Positions 1 to 7,060 of a stretch of DNA of 22,684 nucleotides are shown piece by piece. The notes under the pieces are model-generated. The model saw nothing but the letters and a program-made list of their open reading frames with translations, ran no database searches and was not told the DNA's origin. The stretch lies in the NCBI GenBank assembly GCA_964453155.1, contig CAYVQU010000080.1, forward strand, positions 1-22,684. Direction: 5' to 3'. The position numbers were made by a program, and so were the translations under genes. This stretch comes from CAYVQU01 sp964453155 (GTDB taxonomy: Bacteria; Chloroflexota; Anaerolineae; Anaerolineales; UBA11858). Position 1 is the first letter of the stretch. Every line of letters begins with the position of its first letter.

Positions 1-84
1 ACTTCAACTTTACTACAAGAAGCCCTACTTACTTACTTTTTGGCGAATGTATTGTTTGGTATATTTTCCTATCAACCGCGGAGA

Positions 85-166
85 CGCCATGAACCCAGAG
101 ACACAATCAAAAAAACTCTGCGAATGGGTGGTCTTTGCCCAACTTTTTATCTCTGCGGTGAAGTTT
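85..166. repeat. Degenerate long inverted repeat upstream of the first kinase
   Basis: The ends read ACCGCGGAGA near 83-92 and TCTCTGCGGT near 151-160, complementary apart from one G-T pair. The interior contains CTCTGCG. It resembles the much cleaner repeat at 5837-5912 with ACCGCAGAG ends, so it is probably a decayed copy of the same family. No gene was recognised in 1-227. Confidence 0.45.
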
Positions 167-188
167 ATATCCACATATCCCTAGAGTT

Positions 189-197
189 TGGTATAGT
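189..197 (+). promoter_or_regulatory. Possible extended -10 promoter for the PfkB kinase
   Basis: TGGTATAGT matches the extended -10 pattern TGnTATAAT with one mismatch in the hexamer. No good -35 box lies 16-18 bases upstream, which is tolerated in extended -10 promoters. It would start transcription about 25 bases before the ATG at 228. Confidence 0.4.
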
Positions 198-227
198 ATT
201 GAAAAATTTTCTCAGGATGAATTCAAT

Positions 228-1139
228 ATGAAATCAATCGTATTCGGCAACGTAACTCTCGATATCATCTGTTTTCCGGTCAATGAAGTTCCCCGGCACG
301 AATCGATCGCATTTGACGATGTGACCCTCTCTCCCGGCGGCTGTGCCTCCAATACGGCTATTGGTCTAGCTGCGTTGGGAGTCCCCACCGGTATTGTAGC
401 CCGCACTGGCGACGATGAAACCGCCGATATGCTCTTCCGCTACTGGGAACGGGTGGGTGTCGATCCAAAATTTGTGACCCGAACACCGGGAAAAAAGACC
501 GGAACCAGTGTTGGACTCGTAGATGATAATTTCCAACCGCGCTTTGTCCATACCCCTGGCACCAATCATATGATTCAGGCCGACTTGATCGATCCCCAAG
601 CCCTCGCGGCAGAAGGCGTGAAATTCTTCCATATCGCCGGTTTTTTTGTGTTGCCAAATTTGTTCGCCGATGTGGGCGCTAAACTCGCCGAACTCCAATC
701 TCTAGGGATCACGACGACCCTGGATGTGGTCTTTAACGTCCGGATGGATAATCCCGAACTACGGGCCGCACTGTGGGCTGCGTTACCGCACCTCGATTAT
801 TTCATCGCCAACGACCACGAAGCCTACCGCTTAACTGGTGAAAAAGATTACGAAAAAGCTGCGGTCAAATTGGTGGCCCGAGGTGCTAAGAATGTGATTA
901 TCAAATTGGGGAAAGATGGGTGTTATGCCCTGAGTGAAGGATTTACGGGGGTAGTGAAAAGTTTGGATGTCGAGGTCGTCGATACCACCGGCGCGGGCGA
1001 CGCCTTTGTGTCTGGATTCGTCGCCGCGCTAACCCGTGGAGAAGATGTCCGCGCCGCGTGTGAAGGTGGTAATCAAGCCGGAGCCCGGATTGTGCAGAAG
1101 TTAGGAGCCGTCGCAGCCTGGTTTGATTCTTCTCCCTGA
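228..1139 (+). CDS. PfkB-family (ribokinase-like) carbohydrate kinase
   Basis: A 303-residue ATP-dependent sugar kinase of the PfkB/ribokinase fold, predicted cytosolic. The N-terminal glycine-rich sugar-binding stretch (SPGGCASN, about residues 35-42) and the C-terminal DTTGAGDAF motif with the catalytic-base Asp258 are both intact, and the length is normal for the family. The start at 228 has a weak GGAT ribosome-binding sequence about 10 bases upstream and a possible extended -10 promoter at 189-197. It is the only plus-strand gene and converges on the gatZ-like gene. The substrate cannot be read from sequence. The neighbouring cluster handles hexose phosphates, so a sugar or sugar-phosphate kinase linked to it is plausible, but its separate transcription means the association is only positional. 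Confidence 0.9.
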   Translation: MKSIVFGNVTLDIICFPVNEVPRHESIAFDDVTLSPGGCASNTAIGLAALGVPTGIVARTGDDETADMLFRYWERVGVDPKFVTRTPGKKTGTSVGLVDDNFQPRFVHTPGTNHMIQADLIDPQALAAEGVKFFHIAGFFVLPNLFADVGAKLAELQSLGITTTLDVVFNVRMDNPELRAALWAALPHLDYFIANDHEAYRLTGEKDYEKAAVKLVARGAKNVIIKLGKDGCYALSEGFTGVVKSLDVEVVDTTGAGDAFVSGFVAALTRGEDVRAACEGGNQAGARIVQKLGAVAAWFDSSP

Positions 1140-1182
1140 CTAAAGTACTTGAAATTAGGATAAAGGAACCAAAGCCAAAATT

Positions 1183-1268
1183 GGACGCAGATGACGCAGA
1201 TTTACGCTGATATCAATATCAAACACAAAAAATCTGCGTTCATCATGAAAATCTGCGTTCTGTTTTTT
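1183..1268. terminator. Imperfect inverted repeat with T tract between convergent genes
   Basis: The left arm begins GGACGCAGAT (1183) and the right arm ends ATCTGCGTTC (1260), with further internal copies of ACGCAGAT/ATCTGCGT. On the plus strand the right arm is followed by TGTTTTTTT. It lies between the plus-strand kinase stop (1139) and the minus-strand gatZ stop (1295), so it probably terminates the kinase transcript. The same core words recur in the repeat at 8407-8486, suggesting a shared mobile-hairpin family. Confidence 0.6.
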
Positions 1269-1294
1269 TATTTGTTTTTTCGCAGATCCTATCT

Positions 1295-2572
1295 TTAGGG
1301 CAGAGTCGCATAGTGGTAATCGTCAATTACGGCCTGAACTTTAGCTTTGACTAGGGATACGGGTTCCGGGTTGATGGTCCCGGCCCGAATTTGATCGTAT
1401 AGTTGGGGTAAAAATTGGCTGATCAGGGTGGGGGGTAGTTGAATGGATTGAAGATTGGCGATTAATTTTTTGAGGGCAGTCTGTACCTGTTCATTCGGCC
1501 AGTAATATCGGACCCGATCACTCAAACTGTATTTCCGAGCGAATTGTTGGGCGTGTTCAGTCCCCGAATAATGGTTCTCCCAGTGTTGGGGGTTGGCTAC
1601 CATAACAGTGTCCAAAACTTCGATCAGGTTGGACCGCTCATCAGAGGGAAGCAGCTCATTTTCCATCATAGCCAGGGCAAAAATGGCTTCCCGATAGGCA
1701 AATGTCAGCCCCGGACCCACTTTGAGAATTGCAAATTGATCGGCGACCATTTGACGCAAGGCTTCCTGCGTTTGATAATCGGTGGAGTGAGCTTCGAAGA
1801 CCAGTTTTTGGTCAGCGATGAACTTTGGTAACGCTGCGGCCGCAGCAGGATCATAATCAATAACGAAATCACTCCCAAATTCAACCCCCGGTTGGACTAC
1901 CCCCGCAATAACCCGCTCCCAAGCTGCCTCAAGTCGCTGTTTTTGAAATGCAGTCCGGGTCTGTGCGATGGTCTCTGTTAGGTCAGGCACCGTGGTCACC
2001 TGCAGTTCTTCTTCGTTGTCCTGCAGCCCACCAGGAATGGGGACTTCGCTGCCAATCACATATTTCAGAGTGGATTTTGAACCGGTAGTGTGGGCCACAT
2101 CTTCCGCAACCGCGGCTAAAACAGCCGCTCTCTCTGCTGAAACGGCGGGGGATAGCGGCCCTGGCGGATCGTCGGCCAATTTCATGCTGGCATCCAGGTG
2201 AATTTTGGTGAACCCGGCCCGGACGTAATCGTGTACTAAAACTTTGGCCTTCTCCATTGCACTGGCGGCCGGTTCATTTTGCCAGACTTCCGGACCGAGG
2301 TGGTCACCTCCTAACAGCACGCGTTCCGCGGGAAAATCGACTCTTTCCGCTAAATCCTGCATGAATTCGACAAATTTAGCCGGAGTCATGCCGGTGTAAC
2401 CCCCATATTGGTTGACCTGATTACAGGTGGCTTCGATCAATACCGGGGTATCGGTTTTGTGGCCATTTTCCAGGATGGTTTCCAAAACGGTGGTATTCGC
2501 CGTAGAGAAAGCCGGAATACCCCGTGGTTTGCCGCGTTTTTGATCCTTAATGACTGCGTCGAGATAATTCAT
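1295..2572 (-). CDS. D-tagatose-1,6-bisphosphate aldolase subunit GatZ/KbaZ-like
   Basis: The protein belongs to the GatZ/KbaZ family (COG4573). In enterobacteria these subunits stabilise and are required for full activity of the class II tagatose-bisphosphate aldolases GatY/KbaY, which split tagatose 1,6-bisphosphate to DHAP and glyceraldehyde 3-phosphate. From the ATG at 2572 it is 425 residues, close to the family's usual 420. Visible family blocks are GGDHLGP (about 88-94), HLDAS (125-129) and EVPIPGG (176-182). The frame stays open to a TTG at 2596 that overlaps the upstream kinase stop (TTGA). Neither start has a good Shine-Dalgarno sequence, so the start is uncertain. It is the last gene of the catabolic cluster. 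No GatY/KbaY partner is in the window, so it either pairs with a distant gene or acts alone. Confidence 0.88.
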   Translation of the reverse strand: MNYLDAVIKDQKRGKPRGIPAFSTANTTVLETILENGHKTDTPVLIEATCNQVNQYGGYTGMTPAKFVEFMQDLAERVDFPAERVLLGGDHLGPEVWQNEPAASAMEKAKVLVHDYVRAGFTKIHLDASMKLADDPPGPLSPAVSAERAAVLAAVAEDVAHTTGSKSTLKYVIGSEVPIPGGLQDNEEELQVTTVPDLTETIAQTRTAFQKQRLEAAWERVIAGVVQPGVEFGSDFVIDYDPAAAAALPKFIADQKLVFEAHSTDYQTQEALRQMVADQFAILKVGPGLTFAYREAIFALAMMENELLPSDERSNLIEVLDTVMVANPQHWENHYSGTEHAQQFARKYSLSDRVRYYWPNEQVQTALKKLIANLQSIQLPPTLISQFLPQLYDQIRAGTINPEPVSLVKAKVQAVIDDYHYATLP

Positions 2573-2581
2573 GGGAATTAA

Positions 2582-2615
2582 CGTTAGAACATTCAAGCGT
2601 TTACATGTTCTAACG
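2582..2615 (-). promoter_or_regulatory. Stem-loop spanning the kinase stop / gatZ start junction
   Basis: An 11-bp perfect inverted repeat (CGTTAGAACAT at 2582-2592, ATGTTCTAACG at 2605-2615) encloses a 12-base loop. In the minus-strand mRNA the loop contains the kinase UGA stop and the possible UUG start of gatZ. It could govern translational coupling or act as a processing site. The function is inferred only from position. Confidence 0.5.
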
Positions 2616-3516
2616 CTTCCTCCAGAGTCGGCTGTCCAGCTAACCCCCCGGATTTCTGGGTGGACAACGATCCACAGGCGATTCCCAGCTTTAGGGATTT
2701 TTCCAGGTCCCAGCCTTGGAGATAACCGTACACAAATCCGGCATCAAAAGTGTCCCCGGCCCCAACGGTATCCTGGACATCAACGGAGATGGCTGGCGCC
2801 TGAACAACGGTATCCCCCTGAATTACCCGGCCGCCATCGCCACCCATTTTGACAGCCACAATTTCAGCACTGCCAGCCAACTTTTGGGCCGCCGCGTTTA
2901 CTGTGGTTAATCCGGCCAGGGCCAGCACTTCATTCTCATTGGGGAGAAAGACATTGGTTAGTTTCAAAGTGTCTTGAACCCCGGTCCAGTTTTCATCGGG
3001 GTCCCAATTGGTGTCGATAGACGTCGTTATTCCTAGTGCGCGGGCGCGTTTAAAGAGCGCGGGGACATCGGGTTGCAAGTTGGTTTGTAAGAAATAGCTG
3101 GCCAGATGCAGATGCCGGGCTTGGGAGAGTAATTCATCCGGGATTTGGTCGGCCCGAAGCGCATTAATCGCCCCGAGATGGGTCAGCATGGCCCGGTCGT
3201 CAACCCGGTTGAGAATGACGGTCAGACCCGTTTGCTGTTTGGGGTCGACGATGACGTGCGAAACATCTACGCCGCGGCTTTCAAGCGCCTCCAGCATAAA
3301 GCGGCCAAACATGTCGTCACCCACCACGCCAATGAAGGCCACTTTGAGACCCAAACGGGCCGCGCCGCAGGCAAAAATCACCGATGACGATCCGGGAGTC
3401 AGCGCGGCATGCTCAACCAGCATTTCGGCCTGCCCAAACCGCGGATCGAGATTGGTATCGGTAAGAATTAAATCGGGATTGAGTTCCCCTGGAACAATAA
3501 GATCATATTTTTTCAT
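2593..3516 (-). CDS. PfkB-family sugar (phosphate) kinase
   Basis: A 307-residue kinase of the ribokinase/PfkB family. The DTVGAGDTFDAGF block near the C-terminus carries the catalytic Asp255, and the N-terminal TPGSSSVIFACGAARLG segment (about 40-56) matches the family's sugar-binding region. Wedged between another PfkB kinase and the GatZ-like gene, it is a candidate for the step that makes tagatose 1,6-bisphosphate from tagatose 6-phosphate. A ketohexose or ribokinase-type specificity cannot be excluded. The ATG at 3516 is preceded by an A/T-rich stretch without a clear Shine-Dalgarno sequence. The 92-base gap to the upstream gene holds a long inverted repeat (3544-3610). The stop overlaps a possible gatZ TTG start. 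Confidence 0.9.
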   Translation of the reverse strand: MKKYDLIVPGELNPDLILTDTNLDPRFGQAEMLVEHAALTPGSSSVIFACGAARLGLKVAFIGVVGDDMFGRFMLEALESRGVDVSHVIVDPKQQTGLTVILNRVDDRAMLTHLGAINALRADQIPDELLSQARHLHLASYFLQTNLQPDVPALFKRARALGITTSIDTNWDPDENWTGVQDTLKLTNVFLPNENEVLALAGLTTVNAAAQKLAGSAEIVAVKMGGDGGRVIQGDTVVQAPAISVDVQDTVGAGDTFDAGFVYGYLQGWDLEKSLKLGIACGSLSTQKSGGLAGQPTLEEALEHVNA

Positions 3517-3543
3517 AATAAATCTGGAATTTTTGGGATTTCA

Positions 3544-3610
3544 AACCGCTAATCTCGCTAATTGCGCGAATATTACTACCCATTAGCGAAAATTCGCGTA
3601 ATTAGCGGTT
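3544..3610. repeat. Imperfect inverted repeat (AACCGCTAAT...ATTAGCGGTT)
   Basis: The terminal 10-mers AACCGCTAAT (3544-3553) and ATTAGCGGTT (3601-3610) are perfectly complementary. The interior carries GCGCGAA against TTCGCG and further TTAGCG/CGCTAA copies. The right end overlaps the stop codon (3609-3611) of the upstream kinase. It may limit read-through or stabilise mRNA between the two kinase genes. Confidence 0.7.
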
Positions 3611-4544
3611 AATTCCTCATCAGTATTTCAACTTGCTTTCTGGTCGGCGCACCCGCCATCGGCCCCATTTGGGTGACAGCCAGGGCGCCGGTGGCATTGG
3701 CGAATCGGCCAACTTCCACTAGCGGCCAACCCGCTTCTAGCCCAGCGATGAACCCGGCTGAGAAACAATCGCCCGCCCCGGTTGGGTCAATTTCGGTGAC
3801 TTCGAAGCCGGGGATGTCCAGCTTTTTATCACCCTGGAAAATGGTACATCCCTCCGGTCCGCGTTTGAGAACGGTGATGGCGGTCTCTTTAGGTGTGAGC
3901 GCGGTCGCTGCCGTTGCGAGGTCTTTATCACCAGTTAAAATCTGAGCTTCGCTGGCCGTCGGTAGGAGTAAATCAGCGGCTGCCAGGAAAGGAGTCAGAG
4001 TTGCGCGGGCCGCGTTAAGGGGCATCAGTTCCAGGCGCAAATTGGGATCCAGACTGATTTTGCCGCCATTTTCCAGAGTGAGTTCCAAAGCCCGGAGACA
4101 GGCGGCCCGACTGTTCTCATTCACAAAGAGTGTCGAACCCGAAATATGTAGCCATTTGACACCCTGGAAATACTCGGGCTGAATTAGGTCGGCTGCGAGT
4201 TGACCCGCCGCGGCATGCCGGATATGAAAAACAAATTCGCGGCTGCCGTCCGCGGCGTAAGCCACAAACGCGGCGCCAGTGGCGTAACTGGGTGGGATTT
4301 GAAGTTGGGTGGCGTCTACGTTTTCTGATTCAAAACAGTTGTGCATCAAGCGGCCAAATGCATCCTCGCCAACTGCGCCGATAAACCCGGTATCCAGACC
4401 CAAACGGGCCGCGGCCACAGCAAAGATCGCGGGGGCCCCACTCGGAAACGGGCCCCGGAACTCACCGGGGCCGTCCAATGGCTGTCCGATGGTCGGTCGC
4501 ATAATTTCTACTAAAACTTCGCCCAGCGTGATGATTTCAGGCAT
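3609..4544 (-). CDS. PfkB-family sugar kinase (KdgK / tagatose-kinase-like)
   Basis: A 311-residue PfkB-type kinase. The N-terminus (ITLGEVLVEIMRP) and the SGAPAIFAVAAARLG block (about 35-49) resemble 2-keto-3-deoxygluconate kinase and tagatose-kinase-like proteins more than ribokinases. The C-terminal block DPTGAGDCFSAGF contains catalytic Asp259. The ATG at 4544 has a clear AGGAG sequence 8 bases upstream and overlaps the end of the GNAT gene by 8 bases, indicating co-translation. It probably phosphorylates a ketohexose or keto-sugar acid generated by the cluster. Exact specificity is unknown. It differs enough from the downstream kinase that the two are unlikely to be recent duplicates. 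Confidence 0.9.
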   Translation of the reverse strand: MPEIITLGEVLVEIMRPTIGQPLDGPGEFRGPFPSGAPAIFAVAAARLGLDTGFIGAVGEDAFGRLMHNCFESENVDATQLQIPPSYATGAAFVAYAADGSREFVFHIRHAAAGQLAADLIQPEYFQGVKWLHISGSTLFVNENSRAACLRALELTLENGGKISLDPNLRLELMPLNAARATLTPFLAAADLLLPTASEAQILTGDKDLATAATALTPKETAITVLKRGPEGCTIFQGDKKLDIPGFEVTEIDPTGAGDCFSAGFIAGLEAGWPLVEVGRFANATGALAVTQMGPMAGAPTRKQVEILMRN

Positions 4545-4983
4545 CGGTTACTCCTAGCGATTTCTGTAGAAAGTAGCGTTTATGTCCGGGGGGAAGGTCG
4601 TCCAGTTCTCCAAATATCGTGTAGCCTAATTTTTCGTAAAACGGAAGGGCTTGAAAATCCAGCGTATCGAGATGGACATGCCGACAACCGCGCTTGCGAG
4701 CCTCGGTTTCGGCCATTGTCATGAGTTGACTGCCAAACCCGCGGCCTTGGACGTGATCACCCACCCATAAAATGCTGACATACAACCAACCCCAATAGGT
4801 GGCACCCAACAACCCCCCAGCAATATTTCCAGCTTTATCCCGGATGAAAATGTTCAATTCTTTGAAGTCAGGGTCGGGAACAAAGCGTAGGTTATAGGCC
4901 AACAAGCCATCTTCAACGGCCTGTTTATCAGCTTTATTGGCTTTGGTTTCGAGTTTGAGGGTGTAATTATTTGAGTCTGACAT
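4537..4983 (-). CDS. GNAT-family N-acetyltransferase
   Basis: A 148-residue single-domain acetyltransferase. The acetyl-CoA pyrophosphate-binding motif QGRGFG lies at 79-84, followed by the GNAT helix (SQLMTMAETEARKRG) and the LPFYEKLGY motif near 112-120. It begins the base after the stop of the QueG-like gene and overlaps the next kinase by 8 bases, so all three are one transcription and probably translation unit. The substrate is unknown. An amino sugar or its phosphate is an attractive guess because of the amino-sugar enzymes upstream, but small GNATs of this type also acetylate antibiotics, polyamines and proteins. Confidence 0.88.
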   Translation of the reverse strand: MSDSNNYTLKLETKANKADKQAVEDGLLAYNLRFVPDPDFKELNIFIRDKAGNIAGGLLGATYWGWLYVSILWVGDHVQGRGFGSQLMTMAETEARKRGCRHVHLDTLDFQALPFYEKLGYTIFGELDDLPPGHKRYFLQKSLGVTDA

Positions 4984-5787
4984 TTAGACTTCTGCCCCAA
5001 TTGGACAGGAAAATTCACATTCCCGGCAGTACTTAACTCGTTTACCGAGTTTTTCCTGTTGGTCCAACTTTATTGCTTCAAAATTCGACTCATCCGCAAC
5101 CATCTGGTGATTACAAGCCAACCGACTGTAGACCCCGTTTCTGCCGGGTAGTTCAGCCTGACCATATTCTGAGCTGAGATAGATTTGTTTTGCAAATGCA
5201 TTCTGCGGACAGGCTGACTGACAGGGTTCCGGGCAATTTTCACATGGATCAAAGTCGATTGGCCCTAATGATGGCAGATCTGTATCTAACAATATTGCCC
5301 GCAATCGTACCCGCGGTCCATATTCGGGTGTAATCAGGATATTGTTTTTGCCAATGCACCCCAACCCGGCCAGGACCGCGGCGTCTTTCAAGTACACGCC
5401 GCCGCGTTCGATATGGTATGGGATTTTGAGATACGCAACCCCCTCGTTTTCTAGCCAGCTTGTGAGTTTGGATACAACCTGGATCAATTGATAATTGCCG
5501 CTGGTTCCGCCCGCATTTCCATCGACCCACCAATCCAACTCGGGCTGATTTCTAGGATGTGCCACCGCAATGACAACCACGGATTTGGCTCCTGGAGGCC
5601 ATTGCACCACTCCACGTTTTTTACCGGTTGTATCTTTGGTGCCGATGCCATCAAAATCAGCCAATTTTTCACTGATCGTATGAGACGGTGATCGTTTTAG
5701 ATCGGCGATACTCGCAATCCCAGCCAGATCAGCTCCAAATTCTTTGGCTTTAGCGGTTGTTTGCTTACTGATGTTTGACTTCGGCAT
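4984..5787 (-). CDS. QueG-like 4Fe-4S protein (epoxyqueuosine reductase family, COG1600)
   Basis: A 267-residue iron-sulfur protein resembling the core of epoxyqueuosine reductase. GLGCIGKNN (141-149) corresponds to the GLGWIGKN segment of QueG. Cys182, 185, 189 and 193 form a CxxCxxxCxxxC(P) cluster motif, and Cys254, 257 and 261 plus possibly Cys225 could hold a second cluster. The segment just before GLGCIGKNN does not show the VDxxP-type motif expected around the QueG catalytic Asp, and the C-terminal HEAT repeats are absent. A function other than queuosine synthesis is therefore likely, for example as a redox or corrinoid-associated protein. The ATG at 5787 is the only good start. It is joined tightly to the GNAT gene. 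Confidence 0.8.
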   Translation of the reverse strand: MPKSNISKQTTAKAKEFGADLAGIASIADLKRSPSHTISEKLADFDGIGTKDTTGKKRGVVQWPPGAKSVVVIAVAHPRNQPELDWWVDGNAGGTSGNYQLIQVVSKLTSWLENEGVAYLKIPYHIERGGVYLKDAAVLAGLGCIGKNNILITPEYGPRVRLRAILLDTDLPSLGPIDFDPCENCPEPCQSACPQNAFAKQIYLSSEYGQAELPGRNGVYSRLACNHQMVADESNFEAIKLDQQEKLGKRVKYCRECEFSCPIGAEV

Positions 5788-5836
5788 ACTTTATTTACTG
5801 AATTGTCGAATGACTGATCGAAAAATCTGATTGCTT

Positions 5837-5912
5837 ACCGCAGAGCCGCGGAGAACGTTGAGTAATCAACGTATTTTTGAGAGAAACTCTGCGAACTCTG
5901 CGGCTCTGCGGT
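5837..5912. repeat. Long inverted repeat with perfect 13-bp ends and internal hairpin
   Basis: ACCGCAGAGCCGC (5837-5849) and GCGGCTCTGCGGT (5900-5912) are perfectly complementary. An internal hairpin has stem ACGTTGA/TCAACGT with loop GTAA (5855-5872). It lies between the LacD-like stop (5939) and the QueG-like start (5787). On the minus strand no long T tract follows the left arm, so it may be a mobile hairpin that partly terminates or stabilises transcripts. Confidence 0.75.
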
Positions 5913-5938
5913 GAAATATTTTTTCACTTAATCACGAT

Positions 5939-6904
5939 CTAATATTGCGAATACCAACCTTCGGGCACAGATTCGGCCAAACCTGGATAAAAATCTTGCC
6001 AGGGCTTGCCCAGGGACGTACACAAAGCTGTCAAACGCGCCAGGCGTTCTCTCGCCGTCGTTTTCAGGAACATGGCCCGATCTTCCGGCGTCATCTGGAC
6101 AGCTTCTTTCCAAACGGCGCGGCCAACCGCGATGCCGCTGGCGCCCGCATTACAGGCCGCGGTTACCTGACGCAAAAAGGTGTCAAAATCGACCGCCGCG
6201 GAGAGCAAAATCCAGGGGACGACGGAGGCCGCGTTGAGTTCAGCGTAGGCCGCGGCCCATTCATTTTCGTCAGCATTGGCCGTATCGAGAGGGAATTCGG
6301 TTTTGAGCAGATCGGCCCCTAATGGGGTCAATTTCCGGGCGGTCTCAACGACCACGTAGCGTTTTTCATCCGATGTCAGTTTAGCAATATTGGGGTCGAG
6401 TGAGTAAGAGAGCGGCTCCAGCATCACGCCCAGATCGTGCTTGGCGCATTCTTCACTCACCTTTTGAGTGAAGTCTTCGATTTCGGCCGCGGTGGGGGCA
6501 TCGGGATGGTAATAGACCAGCAGCTTGATCATGCTAGCCCCCATCCGTTTGGCTTTCTCCACACTCCAGCCGGGTAGAATCCGACTCTGGCGAGCGGCGG
6601 GGTCGCCGGTGTAGCCAGTCGCTTCGACGGCGACGACGAGCCCGGCATCTTTGGGGACCGCGCCCGCAGCGACAGCCTGGGCCGCGGCGTACTCGGGGTC
6701 AAGGAGAACGGCTGTGGCCTCGTTAGCCAGCGCGGCCACAACTTCCAATTTGAAATCCGTCAACGCCGAATCGGGTACCGAATTCGGGTCATCTGGGTTG
6801 AGCGACCGTCGCAAATTTTGGCGATGATCCAGGGCTAAACAGGTAAAGGTCCCGCGGGCCGACGAGCACTGCTGCAGGCCGCGGAATTTTCCGATAGTTG
6901 TCAT
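5939..6904 (-). CDS. LacD-like class I tagatose-1,6-bisphosphate aldolase
   Basis: From the ATG at 6904 the protein is 321 residues, close to LacD (about 325). Family features are LALDHRQNLRR (23-33), MIKLLVYYHPD with Lys127, and LLKTEFP with Lys201, which aligns with the LacD Schiff-base lysine region. It would cleave tagatose 1,6-bisphosphate to triose phosphates. Related enzymes act on other ketose phosphates, including sulfofructose phosphate. The frame remains open to a GTG at 6958, but those 18 extra residues come from repeat-like sequence, so the ATG is preferred despite lacking a clear Shine-Dalgarno sequence. The cluster also carries an unrelated GatZ-type aldolase subunit. Confidence 0.87.
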   Translation of the reverse strand: MTTIGKFRGLQQCSSARGTFTCLALDHRQNLRRSLNPDDPNSVPDSALTDFKLEVVAALANEATAVLLDPEYAAAQAVAAGAVPKDAGLVVAVEATGYTGDPAARQSRILPGWSVEKAKRMGASMIKLLVYYHPDAPTAAEIEDFTQKVSEECAKHDLGVMLEPLSYSLDPNIAKLTSDEKRYVVVETARKLTPLGADLLKTEFPLDTANADENEWAAAYAELNAASVVPWILLSAAVDFDTFLRQVTAACNAGASGIAVGRAVWKEAVQMTPEDRAMFLKTTARERLARLTALCTSLGKPWQDFYPGLAESVPEGWYSQY

Positions 6905-6905
6905 A

Positions 6906-7060
6906 ATTGTCTGAGATGTCTGATTGGTCGGGGAGGTCGGAGGGTCTGATATGGCCACAAGGTTGAGGGTGGCGGGTTGTGAATTGAGCGGACTTCCCCC
7001 AACCCATAACCCTCAACGCGTTTGACAAGTTAGACCAATTAGACCTTTAGGACCCTTTAG
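6906..7060. repeat. Composite repeat: TCTGATTGGTC / TTAGACCAATTAGAC words flanking an 18-bp inverted repeat
   Basis: GTTGAGGGTGGCGGGTTG (6962-6979) and CAACCCATAACCCTCAAC (7000-7017) pair at 15 of 18 positions. Outside them, GTCTGATTGGTC (about 6918-6929) is nearly complementary to the TTAGACCAATTAGAC words near 7029-7043. The words resemble the arms of the hairpin at 17205-17274. The element reaches the stop of the GH4 gene (7057-7059) and covers the optional GTG-initiated extension of the aldolase. Confidence 0.6.

Noticed and set aside
40..231. 63-residue open frame before the first kinase
   Set aside because: It spans a degenerate inverted repeat and the probable promoter of the kinase; no domain or ribosome-binding site supports it.
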